Source: Styela clava (Eukaryota > Chordata > Ascidiacea > Stolidobranchia > Styelidae). From it: a stretch of 64,000 nucleotides of DNA. Numbering within the stretch: position 1 is the stretch's first letter; each line of letters starts with the position of its first letter. Made by a program: the position numbers and the translations under genes. This document shows, piece after piece, positions 41,009 through 54,638 of the stretch. Where the stretch lies: contig NC_135264.1 in assembly GCF_964204865.1 (NCBI RefSeq), positions 5,238,001 through 5,302,000 of the forward strand, given 5' to 3'. The notes below the pieces were generated by a model. It ran no database searches and was not told where the DNA came from. It saw nothing but the letters and a program-made list of their open reading frames with translations.

Positions 41009-44000
41009 TAGTTATATGTAGAGATTGATATATGTTACCAATCGCCATATGAATAGCCTTCTATGTGATATTAGGCTGTCACGTCATGTCGAAGAAGCTC
41101 TGACACAAATATTGCCATGTTCGTAGTCGTAGTCAATAACATCTACCCGACCATGAAAAATAATATATATCCACCTGCAGTAAATATATATTTATCATTG
41201 AAGCACGTGTTACGATTATATCTGATTCCAGTCCTTATTTTTTGACTGTTATAGGTCGACGTAAACGTACATTATATCAATATACGTCATATCAGATAAG
41301 TACAGCAAAGCGGCACAAGTAATCATAAAACAAGTGGTATCAAAACAGACATTTCATATGATTCATTTCATTCACATTTTCATATGAAATGTAAAATTAA
41401 AACACTCATTAATCCGGTCGAGTCCAGTCAGCACAAATTTTACTCAAAAATTTTACGAGATTGAAGATTTTTTGAATAAAAGCAAATTGAACAAATACTT
41501 TAGTTTTGTGAGAAACTCCACTGCTTTTTTCAAGAACCGATAAAATAAATACGAATCTCATAGGCTATAAAAGAATGTGTTGAAATAAATAAAAGATATA
41601 TCCTTGTGACGACAACAACACTTTTCCATTACTGCAATTTCAAAGCAATTGATCCAGTAGTGAACTGCGCTATTTCATAGCAACAACAACATATTAATAA
41701 TATCGAAGCGATCCATAGGTCCATTTCATCTCCAATAATTTAACATGATTCATTCATTATCTTTGGCGTGGTGGTTGATCTATTTGACAAAACTGATAAG
41801 GAACAATCAAATGAATACAATAATTTGATTGTTTATTCGTAAACGAATATCAGTATCGAATAGCCCAACCATAGCGTGGTACATGTATGGCTCATGCTCG
41901 ATAAATAAAATTTGGTATGGTGGCAAACATAGAATTGAAATGAAGGTTTACTGTCAATGATGACTCAAATGCCAGTACTCCATCTCGGTATGCAAAGTAT
42001 CTGTCTCCAAGCGAGTTGATATATTTTAAGCAAGTGACCGATGCCAATCGTTTATGTTAAGGCATTGACAGATTTACGAAAAGTCGTATAACTTCATTAT
42101 TTGAACGCAGCAGACGCTCTCTAAATTGAGTGCAACGGGTTTAAATAAACAATTCATAAAAATAAACATGCGACGTACTATTCACCAGCTAAACATAATT
42201 ATTTATCCCGGAATACGTCAGACAGACCATCGCGTTTAAACAAAGCTAAAAATATTTTCTTAATTGCTTTAATTAAAATTCTCCACAAGCCAACTCACAA
42301 ATAACTTCCCGCTGTGAAAATGTCGTTGTAAAGTCGTAACTATCATTTTCCGTCCAACTATGCATTGTTGAAATATTTCATAATGTCATGAACGTTTCAA
42401 CTTCATCTAAGACAACAACACTTACTTTTGAATGACGTTGATAGAAACATTCCGCTCTATCAGCTTTGGGAAAAAAATCATTGCTATAAAACATTGTAAT
42501 AGAACTGGAGCACTTAGTTCCACGTGTAATATGTGTTATTTTCTCTGAATAAGATTGCACATCTTGTCAAATTTTAAACATTTTGTCCAACAATTTGGCT
42601 GGACCTTTCGGTTATCTTTGCTCTATACTATAGGATCGAAACACTGTGTATCATTTGGAACTATAGCCTAGATATTTTAATATTCTGTAAAACCTGCCAC
42701 TGATACGCAGTAATCATGTTTCATATGTGGTTTGAGAACAATTTCACTACAATTCGTTGCATTTGTTCTAGGATTTCATAAATTTTCACATTTGTCTGCG
42801 ATGCTTTATCAATGTTTATCAAACAGTTTGAAAATGGACTAAATAGAAGCACATGTAGTTGGGTGTTATTATTATTAGCCATATTACCATATTGAAATAG
42901 ACTAAATGGCTTTCAATTTGCCAAACCAGAGATACGGGTTAACTGATTGTACGTCATTAACAGTCCTACCTACCCTTGTGACCATCGTCACAAATTTTAC
43001 TGATTGTTTCGTTTTAGTTTTGTCATCAAGTCGTCATAATTATATACATGACGTTAGCGATCAACAGATTCAATATTTCAAAAGAATTTGTGTGAAAAAA
43101 TGTATATTTAACATCCACACATTCAGAATGACGCATTTACTGTGACACGCAAGTGCTTGACATGCACCGCAGACAAGTCACATTTTCTGATATAAATAAG
43201 ACATTGCGACGAATTTTTACGCCATTCATAACATTGACGCATACCTGTTCAGTAAATAAAAAGAACAAAGTTCAGATGGTACCATACATGGTAAAACAGA
43301 CAATGGCAATTAGTTGTCAATATTTTTAATATTAATCATAGAAACTTGTATTTTTTGTGAAAATGCGACTAAAACTAAACCGTGAATTCATATGAATGTA
43401 CCTGTCTTAGCCAATGTCCAGTTTCGATGAGTCAAAATAAAGTAGACAGGCGGCCATACTGGTCTACATGACCTGGGAGCAAGACCATGTATGTCATCAA
43501 TCATGCAAATGTTGACCTTGACTATGACTATGAAATATGAAAACTAACAAACTTTGAGTATTTTACTTGATTCTTTTTTATTGAATAACATACTTGTACC
43601 ACATATGGGCTAGCTGTTAATGTTTACTTTGCGGGATATATTGTTTCAGATTTACAAAAATATTCAATGTATTAGCTACTGTGAGGATATTTTTGATCCA
43701 AGTAAAAAATCATTGATATTGATTATTTCCATGTCGAAGTCTGGCAGAAATACGAAAATAGTAAACCTTTGGAGGAATATGCTACTCCCTTATTTAGAAT
43801 AATTGTGCTCAGATTTTTATGTATATGTACAAACTCAAATCCGTCTTACACTATATATTATTAATAGTACACTTCTCAAGCAAAACTGAAGTAATGAGTT
43901 CTTTCCATAATTCTACGTCGTAAGGTAGATTTGACGACAGCTAATTATGTAGTCGTGATTTGTATAAAGCAATTATTGATATTTTGAATGAAACAGCGAT

Positions 44001-44760
44001 ATTTGGAGGATCAAATCTCAAATGTGTCACCTAGTTTCTATATAACAATGAAACTTTAATAAAATTGGAGCCGATGTTCGATTCAGAATTTTCATTGGTC
44101 GTATAACATTAATTTTCAAGGCGTGGTAGCTCACTGAAAAATGAACAATGGAGATGTAATATTTTAATAAGTATTTGATATTAATTTACTTTAAAAAATA
44201 GAGCAGTCGACCTACATTTTGATAAGAAAAGTTCGTTTGTAGTATAGTGAGCTACTTTAGGGCTCATTGTAAAATGTAATATTATTAGATAATTGATTTT
44301 CACTATTTTGAAGGGGAAATTTTATCGACATCCAAAATTGCATCAGCTTCGTAATTATTTAGTAAGTAGCATTTAAAATTACCTAAGGAGAATATTCAGA
44401 ATTCTATTTCAAAATCGCCTGCGGTCGAATTCTTAATCTTCGATATAAGGAGATACGACTATTTCCAAGTTATTATTAAATATTCATTGTTAGTTCTCGT
44501 TTTGCGTGAGTCAGTTGATCATTACATATTTACCTGATAAACTGCATCTAGGTTCTGTTTTTTGAAGCTTTGTTGACGTAACTTCACTTTTGAGAAAGTA
44601 TTTCGAATAACGTGTCAACTTGTGTCAATCAAGTGCGGTATCTATATACCAGGCTCGATTAACAATAAATGCGACATGACTGAGAAACCCAGAGCGAAAA
44701 AATTGAAATTAAAACGAAAAACTGCCCGTTTCATTAACGAGAATGGGCACGAAATCCCCG
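41009..44760. other. Intergenic sequence between divergent ZP gene B and MMP-2
   Basis: About 3.75 kb with no supported exon. It must contain the MMP-2 promoter region. No repeat ends could be paired. Confidence 0.5.
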
Positions 44761-44768
44761 CTGCGTAA

Positions 44769-44776
44769 TATATAAA
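44769..44776 (+). promoter_or_regulatory. TATA box of MMP-2
   Basis: TATATAAA lies 160 bp upstream of the ATG at 44929, giving a predicted 5' UTR of roughly 125 nt. Confidence 0.5.
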
Positions 44777-44928
44777 CTGGACTCTCGTAAAAACGCTCAT
44801 TATTCAGACGACTGTCATTCAAAGGAACACTTGGAGTTGGAGAAATACACTCACAAGAAGAGATTAGAAAATCTCGCCGAATTTGTAAGAATTTCTTAAG
44901 CGTCGATTTGAAAACGTATTTATTTGAG

Positions 44929-47900
44929 ATGAATTATTTGTATGTGATAATAATTCTTACGTGTTTTGCGACATTTGGAAATGCAGCGCTGTCAAAATCT
45001 CGGACTTCAGATACGGTAAGTCATACGTTTCTAAATGTTATTGTAAATTCAATGCGATAAAAAAATATTAAAAAGAAACAATATATAAGGTCGACAAAAC
45101 GTTTTTGTTTGATGTTTAATTATTACATTTATTACAGATTATTTTCAATGTATATATTTTTGAACAAAGAGCATTAATATCACCGAATGAAAAAAACAAA
45201 CTATTATTGAGCAAAATTTAGAATTATTCGGCGACTTTGATATGTGCTTCATTATTTAAAACTTTGAGGGGAGTATTTCATATAGAGCAGGGGTCGGCAA
45301 TCTTTTGTCGCTCGCGGGTCAAAACTAAGGGTAGCAAGTCATTGGCGGGCGCACATATTTTTAGAAAGTTCAAAACCGAACGGATGATACTTTTTATAAT
45401 AAAAATTAAGCAGTGATACATTGCATTGCATCTCAAAAAATTTCATTCAAATATTTTCTGCACCATTGAACTATTTGCACTTAGCATAAACTTTTCTGCG
45501 TTTTGTTGCCATTTGTCCAATTATAATTAAATTATCTGCTCATTAAACGAGTAATTGTGAATTCTATACTTGTTATATTATAATAAAATTTAGTCTACAC
45601 GTGTCTCGCAATAAATTCTGTTACGTAAAGAATATTATCGTCAAAACAGCTGCTTTGTTACTATATTTTAGTGAAGCGTCGCGGGCCGTAGGTTGCCGAC
45701 CCCTCGTATAGTGGCACAGACAAATTTAGGATTATGCAGAGCTCAAACTGATAGGTTGAAAGCCGTGCTAGATATTCGTAAAAGAAATTCAAACTATTCG
45801 GAAGAAAATGGAAAGTTTTTGACGTCCTAATCACTGATGTCATTTCCTTTTATGAATAAATTTTAATAAGAGTTGTTTAAACAAATCATAAATTGTTGAA
45901 ATTTTTGTACATTTATCTAGTGCATAACATATTTAGAAAAATTGGATTCTCAAAATAGTTCTAATTGAAATATTAGTTTTGATTTTATTTTCTAATAATA
46001 TTTTGAACCAAAATACTTATCCAATTAAAAATAATAATTTTTGGTTCGGTAAAACCATTTATTCACAAACTATTTCCTCCTTACTTTTCTAAATTTAACG
46101 CAATACCTCTTTTAAATAGCAAAAAAGAAAAGTTTGGGAAGATTTGGCCCATTAAGCAGTTCATCTTGTTTTGTTTTATCCTATCAACTCCCACCTTTTT
46201 TCTACCAAGCTCTTTACATTATATTCAAAAAATCTAACATTATCTGTTGCCCAAACTTGTTGTTTCATAGCTTGAAAACCGGTTTAGAAATAGTATTCAC
46301 TATAGCGCATACAAGTTAACCACCAACCGCGCAGAAATAATGATCGTGAGATTCCTAGATTCAGAAAAACTTGGATCAAGATCGAATACCCACATCCGTG
46401 TAAACAAATTTCACATAAAACTAAAGCATGTATGAGAAGTCTATAACGTTCTTCCGATCATTAAGTAGTGCAATTCACAAACCCACTTCCATTTAGTTAA
46501 TTTCATTTTGTTTATTTACAGGAGCTTGAAACAGAGTTAGGTGCGGAGGTAAGCTTTACTCTTTTTTATTCTCCTTCTAGTTTAAATCATTCTCGTAAGG
46601 TTGGATGCAGTTTGCTAACCCTACACCTGTGTAAAATTGCTATTGATTAGCCAAAAACAAAGCTGAACGTTTGGGGCGATTTCACAATAAGTCGACGATC
46701 AGCATCGCAAAGACCTAAAATTGGTTCCAAATGAGATTTTATAAAACAAGAACGCATATTTTGGAAAAATTGCTATCTATAGCTAATTCTGCTTTGCTAT
46801 TAGTATGCATCAAAACGTAACATTGGCCAAAAAGATGCTTAAGTAAGTTCCAATCGAACGCATCTCCACCAGTTAACAATCCTTTCCTAATTATACAGGA
46901 TATTGTTTCCATTGCCAAATTCTTCGAAGAATACAATCAACTTCCTAACATGGAATACAACGCCGTCAAACTAGGTCATTCCTCGGATTCTGGTTCTGTC
47001 ACGAACGCGAAACCGATTTATAATGAACCTGCGTTTATAGAAAGTGTGATCGAACTACAGACCGCTAGCGGACTAAAACCCACTGGTAAGTCATCTTTTT
47101 GTACAAACAAACGGACAATGTTCTAATATATGGACACGAAATTCGAATGAATAATGTGTAATATGTAACCTGCTGGTCATTCAAATGCTTCAAAACAAAA
47201 TTACAAATCAAGTTCCAAAGCCGTAGTACAGTCCTAACTTAACGCACGTGTTTGAAAAATGGCGGGCTTGTCTTACATAAAGCCACGAGGTGACGCAATG
47301 TGAGGAAAGAAGAAAATTTTGGAATAAAATATCGAACCGTGTAGGAATTGTAGAAAATTAGGAAAAAAAAAAAAATAACAGCCTTCTGGCGAGTTCTTAC
47401 ATTTCTAAGTTGTGAATATTTGAAATTCATTGGTTCATCCTTTGTGGGACGGGGCAATTCATTCACTACAACAACCCCATACTCTTAACAAGCACTGCAA
47501 CAACAAATCGCAAACAACCCATAAGTATATTTTACGTCTAATAACCTCAAATATTAACGTTGCTATCAATATTAAAATCGAAAACTATTTTACACGCGTT
47601 ATTCTTTCATACAGGTATATTATCAAAAGGAGTTTTAGAAGAGACAAAACTTCCACGATGTGGTATAAGCGAACCACCACTTGATAGTGACGAAGTCGGT
47701 GCCTACACAGTAAAGGCAACTTGGGAATCAAAATATCTTCCACAATCTGAAATTTATCCACTCACATTTTCGTAAGTCATTTTGAATTAATATAATACTT
47801 CTAACTTTTTCTTGTTTTAGCAATGGCTCTTTACCCTTTCGAATACGAGACTTCGATTTGATATCGCAAAAATCGATTCTATTTATATATATATATCCGT

Positions 47901-50900
47901 TCTTTTGCAAAAAGCAATTTTAATTACTAAATCTTTTTTCACAACAATCATAAACTACCGATCACTCTCAAAATTTACTGGCTTTTCGATTTTTTTAGAA
48001 TAATTGGAAAGCAGAAAATCCCAGACTCTATAACACTAAAGGAAGTTGAGGAAGGCATATTGTCAGCGATGTGCTTATGGGAGATGAATTCAAACATTCG
48101 ATTTAAGAATCTTGGGATTGGAAACATGCTCGCAGATATAACAGTCAGTTTTGAGCAAGGTATGGAAATGCATAGTTTGGTAACAATCTCATTTTATACA
48201 TGCTAAAATTATCACAGTAGATGTAGGCTACCATGTAAAGAGTTGGGCCGTTTTAAGTGGCACGACCAGTTCTTAGTTCAGGATCCAACTATGCTTGTGT
48301 TATCAGGTGACCACGGTGATTGGTATTCATTTGATGGAAAAGGCGGAACATTGGCACATGCTTTTTATCCAGAAAATGGTAGATTGCATCTCGATAAAAC
48401 CGAGAATTGGTATCTAGCAAGAAAGGGATCCGGTAAGTGAAATGCATACAATTTCTTTAATCTGTAATTTCATTCAAATATTTACGTATTGTTGTGTGGC
48501 ATACATATGTTTTATTTATAAATAAAACAATTATGGACTTTTAAAATTCCTTGTTTTAGTTGACCATTATAAAAAAGACCTGTTTACCGTTGCGGCACAT
48601 GAACTGGGACACAATATTGGTTTGATGCATTCTAGGACGAGAGGGTGAGCATGGTTTTACAATGCAGTGCGTTTTATTTCATTTCATCATATTCAACAAT
48701 CATTTTTAAGACATTTACCAATCATTTGTGAATTTGATCATATAAAAATCGACACACGTTCTGCATGACCAAATTTTTAAAATGTTTTTTTTTTTGTGAT
48801 GCAGAGCTTTGATGGCACCAGTTTACAAGTATGCTGGGACGGTCGAAGAATATAAACTGCCCCAAGACGACATAAATGGCATCGAAAGCATGTATGGAGA
48901 ACGCATTGGTAAGTTGCAAACTTTTACCACTCGCTGAACATTTATGTTACTGAAAAAGTCAATATTTTATTGAAAAAGTTTTACGGAACAAAGTTGTTAC
49001 ATTAACTTGTGAATATTAGCGTTTTTATTATGTAACATTATTCTCTAGAATCCAATCCCGCTGAAGAGAGTAATACAGCTTGCAATGACTTGAGAACCAA
49101 TTACGGAATAGCGGCAGATAAATTACGTTCAGATGATACGAACAAAGTTGAAAAGAAACCAAATCGAAGTATGTGAATTGTCCTTTATATGTTTTATTTG
49201 TACGTTCATGTATATAAAACAAAGATGATTAAAAAAAATTGTAATTACAGAACCTTGTAAAGATGATGATAGATACACCAAGTACTGTCCAATATGGAGG
49301 GATGCAGAATATTGCGAAAATTCAGAACATTCAAGAACTCTTCGAAGAAAATGCAAGAAAACATGCGGATTTTGCCCCGGTACATGTAAAAACTATGTTG
49401 TGTTATTCATTTATCAAGCTGTAACTTCTCCAGAAGCGGTATCTTTTGATAAGGTATTACATTCAATAACCAATGTGTGCCTCCACCTGGTGTAATAAAT
49501 ACGATAATCTGTTCGCCGGGCAGACTCCAAGCTTCAAGAAAAAATAATACCTCCGTATACGCTAGTAGACCCGGTGAGCAAAATATAAAAAACGTGCTTG
49601 ATAATATTGTAATATTATATATACTTTGTTATTTTAGCTTCACCGATAAAGAGCAAACCCGAAAATGGGGACAAACCCGGATTGCTGTCCTCTTCTATAT
49701 GTGGAATCGATACATTTGATTCAGTCACTGTTCTACTTGATGCAAGAAATCATTTGACCATGATGTACTTCAAGGTAAATTTTCTTTTCCTTATAACAAG
49801 TTGATCTATATAAACGTTCAATATCCATTCATAAATACTGGAAACTCTTTTGTATTAGGATGACTACTATTTCGAAAGTACACTACAAATTGAAACGGAA
49901 ACGAATAGTACCGATAGTCTACTAAACAGCAGCAAAACTTTAGAAGACAAGTTGTACTGGAAAACCGATCCAAAAACTATTAAAGTTGGAAGCTTCAAAA
50001 TTCAGGATCCCACTATGTTTTCTAAGTCAGAGAAAATCAGTGGCGTAATGCTGGCTAGGACTTGGTATCTTGTGTTTCAGAAAGGTATGAATTGTATTAC
50101 GCAGAGTACTTCTGAGGCATGCGCAACAAGATGTCGCACAACCTGCACAATGACCTGGTACACAACCTGAGTTCAGGTTGTGTGCCATCTTGGTGCGCAT
50201 ACTTCAGGAAGTCCTTACGCAGTCATGCATTTTTTATTTAAATTTCAAAATGAATGTTCGATATTGGGTATCCTATTTCAAAACTTATTGTTTTCCCTTT
50301 TCCCCACAGACAATGGAATGGTCCAGCAATACAGTCGTGGTACACCAACTATTGCCCATTTGGGTAATTTCACAATCCAGTCAATGTTCCATGGATATCC
50401 GCATAGCAGAATTGACGCAGGATATGTAGAATTCAATGTCACATCAAACGAAAACTCGATTTATTCGTTGTTTTATGAAGACAAAATATGGCAATATAAG
50501 GTAAAAATAAGATCTTATATTAATAATGTTTTTGAAACTTTTCTATTCAAAGTTATTATTAGAAATAAGCACAATTATTTTCATAAACGGAAAATCATGT
50601 CATCGAAAATTACTTTCCCGGTGATAGCAAAAAGCTTTTGATTTCATTGCATTGTTATTAATAGAATAAATTATTTATATTTATTTTATATTGGCTAATT
50701 TTAGAAAAAGAAGGAGGTCAAACAATCTGAAAGACTCGACAAAGAGAAACTTGTGTTTGAGCCAATTGATTCGATGCAAGGAGTTCCCATAGAACAATGG
50801 CATGGTATTCCCGCCTGTGACATAGATTCTGTGTTTGATTATAAAGGTAAGAATTTTCAGTTCTATTTTTTGTATTAAATATTCATATCTTAATTTTCTG

Positions 50901-51978
50901 TGAAGCGCTTCAGTAGACGAATAAACGCATTTATTGAAAGCATGGGATTTGGTTGTTGGTAGTGCGCGAAACTTCAACCATCCTCACAGCAGCTTTCAAA
51001 TATTCAAGTCTACTTCAAGGAAGGCCTCTTAGGCCTTACTTCTTTGTTATATATATATACCCTTTATTAGTAAAAATTGCCATGTTGTAAAATGGCAACA
51101 ATTACCTAATTATTCCAACGCAACACATTCTGTTGTCGTTTTTGCTTTCTTTCTCTACAACTGACTCTTTTTACTTAAAAAAACAGGTGTGCCTTACTTC
51201 GTCAAAGACAATACGTTCTGGCCAGCAGTTGACACAGAACCTATGATTCCAAGGGATATCACCTACAAGTAAGCTTATACAATAGAATCTAAGGTATTTT
51301 ATAGGTGCCAATATGACCAAAAATTGAAGAGATGAAATGCGTAGAATTTGCAAATGATAATGGAATGATGAAGATTTAAATGTGGGATCCTCTTGCTGCG
51401 ATATTTTATCCATACATACATAATCTTAAACGATTTAATATTCCGATGTAAAACAAAGTAACTTGCCTGACATATTTACTCAAAAGCAGTAAAGTATTTA
51501 CACAGTGTATACAATAATCGGTACTCCCGTAGTATGTGTACCAGATTAGGGTTAGGCAATAATTTGATTTGGATTTTCCTTATTTTAGTTCTATTACGAA
51601 CAATTTGGGGATTGTCTGTGTTGGCCAGGTGAATAATCCCCTGTCCATAGGTTTCAGTTCCTTTACACAACTTGATGTAAAATAGGCGAACAAAATTAGT
51701 TTTCCTATATTGGTGCACATACTTCTGGAGCGCCTAATATTCGACCAGCTCAACTTCATAGTAGCCAACTAACGATTTATATTTATGATGCACTTTAACA
51801 TAAAAATCTCTCTATTTTTAGTTTTCTTCGTTGTTGGCAAGAAAAACCATCTGTCGATCTCCTACCTCCATCGTGTGACGCATCGTTCGGTTCACAAACC
51901 GGTGGCGAAAATGGATCAGCGCAAATCCAAATTTCACTGTTTGCATTGTTGCTGTGCCTGATGACAACACTATGGTGA
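44929..51978 (+). CDS. Matrix metalloproteinase with ShKT and hemopexin domains, GPI type (MMP-2 of cluster)
   Basis: Predicted 705-residue paralogue. Exons: 44929-45015, 46522-46548, 46899-47085, 47615-47771, 47999-48159, 48307-48432, 48560-48644, 48805-48908, 49049-49168, 49251-49379, 49638-49774, 49859-50084, 50310-50500, 50705-50846, 51187-51268, 51822-51978; all in phase, with the same phase series as MMP-1. Signal peptide [17 protein letters not shown]; cysteine switch PRCGISEPP (Cys 116); [20 protein letters not shown]; catalytic [11 protein letters not shown] (262-272), with Met before the third His; Met-turn ALMAP. ShKT domain from Cys 354 to about Cys 393 ([10 protein letters not shown] core). 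Hemopexin domain between Cys 416 and Cys 658, with blade motifs such as [12 protein letters not shown] and [10 protein letters not shown]. The hydrophobic terminus after GGENGSAQ suggests GPI anchoring. Two introns (after 50084 and after 51268) contain copies of the palindromic element. Confidence 0.9.
45288..45705. mobile_element. hAT-like non-autonomous element, copy 2, in MMP-2 intron 1
   Basis: CAGGGGTCGGCAATC at the left and GGTTGCCGACCCCTC at the right form terminal inverted repeats. The interior aligns with the copy at 6183-6676 but lacks that copy's GC-rich palindrome. Flanks atatagag / gtatagtg are similar. Confidence 0.8.
50108..50215. repeat. Palindromic element, copy 4, in MMP-2 intron
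   Basis: The ends ACTTCTGAGGCATGCGCA and TGCGCATACTTCAGGAAGT are imperfect inverted repeats. The centre contains ACCTGGTACACAACCTGAG. It lies in the intron between hemopexin exons. Confidence 0.75.
51522..51740. repeat. Palindromic element, copy 5, interrupted or extended
   Basis: The left part CTCCCGTAGTATGTGTACCA and the right part TTGGTGCACATACTTCTGGA match the element ends. About 170 bp of other sequence lies between them, so this copy is longer or carries an insertion. Confidence 0.65.
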
Positions 51979-51999
51979 TAAAATGTGATGCAGTGCTTA

Positions 52000-52600
52000 A
52001 GAACGTTAAACTTGTGTAAGAATTTTAACGTACTGTATAGTGTCATTTTTGAGAAACTACCAAGTTTTATACATACAGTGATGAATCAAACCTATAATAC
52101 CTGTATATTCTAAACTGTGCTTTTTAATCCTGAAATTTAACAGAACCTCGTATCTTCAAACAATTTCTTCAAATTAATTTTGAGAAATAATTTTTAATTT
52201 ATTTCAACATAGGTTGTATCCAAAATTCCATATCCACCCAGGTTTATTGAACATTTTATAGGTACATAAGACTGCATTAAATGTTGTTTCATGAATTTTT
52301 TCATATGTTTTTTTGTTATCGAAATTATATGGTTGAAGAGTATTCTGTTACTAAAACCATTTTTTTGTAAATGCATTTACTGTTTTTAAACTTACACATC
52401 GTATTATGTTTGTGGTTTTCTGTATAGCCTTGAAATATATAACTTTCTCTACATTTCTGTTTCATGAAATATTTCATTCAAGATGCTTTAAAGTTTAAAG
52501 GCTAGAAGAAGTGTATAGGAAATTCTTACAACTACAAGTATAATCAGACTTGTTCAAATCGAATGAGAAACTTACCTTGAAAAATTGTTATCGAAATTTT
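52000..52600. other. 3' flank of MMP-2
   Basis: Probable 3' UTR and flank. No canonical AATAAA was found close to the stop; an ATTAAA at about 52276 is a possible signal. Confidence 0.35.
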
Positions 52601-52606
52601 GTAGAA

Positions 52607-52884
52607 CATATGTGTGCAATCTGCTGCCCGTGGGCCACATGCGGCGCACAAGGAAAAGTTATGCGGCCCTCGAGAATCGCATTTTGAATGGTGTGCGGCC
52701 CGCGGCCCTCTGCGTTGCAAAATATCTGAGCTTGTGCGAAGCGAACAACGTATGTCACAAGATCAATAACCAAAATTTTTGTGTTTGCAACTACTAGAAA
52801 CCCTATGTTGAGTGAAGGTGAGGCCTGCGATTTCATCTAATTATTTGTATTTGGCCCTCTAGTATTAAAGGTTGTACACCCTTG
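52607..52884. mobile_element. hAT-like non-autonomous element (about 278 bp)
   Basis: The left end CATATGTGTGCAATCTGC and the right end GGTTGTACACCCTTG are degenerate inverted repeats. The GC-rich GTGCGGCCCGCGGCCC segment and CTTGTGCGAAGCGAACAAC link it to the elements at 34772 and 37124. No clear 8-bp duplication remains. Confidence 0.6.
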
Positions 52885-54638
52885 ATTTAGAGTGTTTTAA
52901 TTTGCAATATAATTTTCAGTTCTTTGTGTAAGTTGATTCTATTGAGAAAAGTTGTCTCAAATTTAGGTTATCGTTTATGAAACAGCCTACACCTGTCAAA
53001 CATCCTGACAGTCGAACTTGATATGTCTCTCAATATGTGTACGGATTTGAACTAACAACACGAAACAAGCTCGCTACTGTGAATAATTTGAGGTTTTAAA
53101 ACGTATATGCCATCTTGCACGCGAAGGATATTAAATTCTTTTTACGATTAAATTCTGAGAAGAAACCAAATTGCGAACGATGCGTGCAATTTTACAAGTA
53201 CACGGAAAAAACATGACATAGACATTCCGCGCTCTTTAATCTTTCCATGCTTGTTCAGACACAGTAGTGTTTGTACACTGTGGGTTTAATAACGGTATTT
53301 TGTTATTCGATCTTATGAAACGACCTATGAAGTCGCAGGTTGGTTAAATGATATAGGATTGTTTGGTGGGTAAATAAAAGATTCGAATGATTTCCGCTAA
53401 ATTCAATTTCACATCGGTATCAAAATATCGTCAAAATTTCGAACAAAAATCAAATATTTTGTATGAAATTGTAAAAGTTGAATAGTATATTCACCTTAGA
53501 ATAAAAAACGGAGCAAGTAATGTCTCATGTTAGCACTTGACACGCATACGATAGACAAGAAAAGATTATGACTCTGTCCTTATAATTACGATTATAAAAA
53601 AAATCATTAAAAATGATATAGTGACACAGATTATATCATTCAAAATTGCCAAGAATGTTTAAGAATATGTTTATGCTTACCATGTTATCGCCATAACAAT
53701 TTGATGGTTTGAGACGGTAGGAAATAGCTTATCGTCAATACATCACCCCGAGGCCTATATTCGTGACCGTCGCACCTTTAGTTCATTGCTACAGTTTTTT
53801 GCAGAAAGTTTAGTAAATTTGCACGTGTACTACATAAAGACACACATAAATCAGAATTTCTATTTTTCCTTTGGTATATTTCATTTTAAATATCAAAATT
53901 TTTAATAAAACCAAATACGATACAGAACATATAGTGGAAAACAGATTGTTATAGTTTGATTACAGACTTTTACCATCTGAAACTGGTTATCCACGTATCA
54001 CATTTGATCACGAATAATTCTCAAAAAATACATTAGATTTATATAAATACTATATATGGCCACACATTATTAACTTGCAATATGCAAAATATAACTCTAC
54101 AGCACAACGACACTATCATGGAATGATAAGAAAAAATGTAACATAAAAATGACAATTTATTAAAATAATAGCGATAAAATATAAATAAAATATATAAACG
54201 GTGAAAACATAGAAATTGGTTTATATGAGTACCGAATCATTTTTAAAAATAGAAAATAATATCTTGAATGTGTACGATTAAACTCGATGCAAAAAGTATT
54301 TTAACTTATTCGTTTAATTGACATTTTGGCAATTTGGCAATGGAAACTAAATTTGCAACCACAAAACTGGTCAGAACCGGTTCTTTCTAGATTACTGAAC
54401 TTAGAAAATAAAAGCTTTAAATTTTTTGTATTTGTTCTTAACAAAGGTAATATACGCTTGAGGATATAGCGGTTTTAAAAACACGAAAATACACTGTATG
54501 GTTTTGCTCTTAAATGAGTCAATTTATAATAACTTTCTTGCTTCATCATTGTCTATTCTTTCTTTGAGGATTAATCTTCTTTCTTGATGGCTGATCATGT
54601 GGCCAATGACAATCATACATAACTTTCATTTTGCACTA
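52885..54638. other. Intergenic sequence between convergent MMP-2 and MMP-3
   Basis: AT-rich; no exon or paired repeat could be supported. It should include the 3' UTR of MMP-3 at its right end. Confidence 0.45.

Noticed and set aside
48243-48306. Upstream ATG (48243) as the start of a separate small protein in MMP-2
   Set aside because: The frame only becomes protein-like after the acceptor at 48306, where the MMP-2 exon begins; the 5' part is intron.
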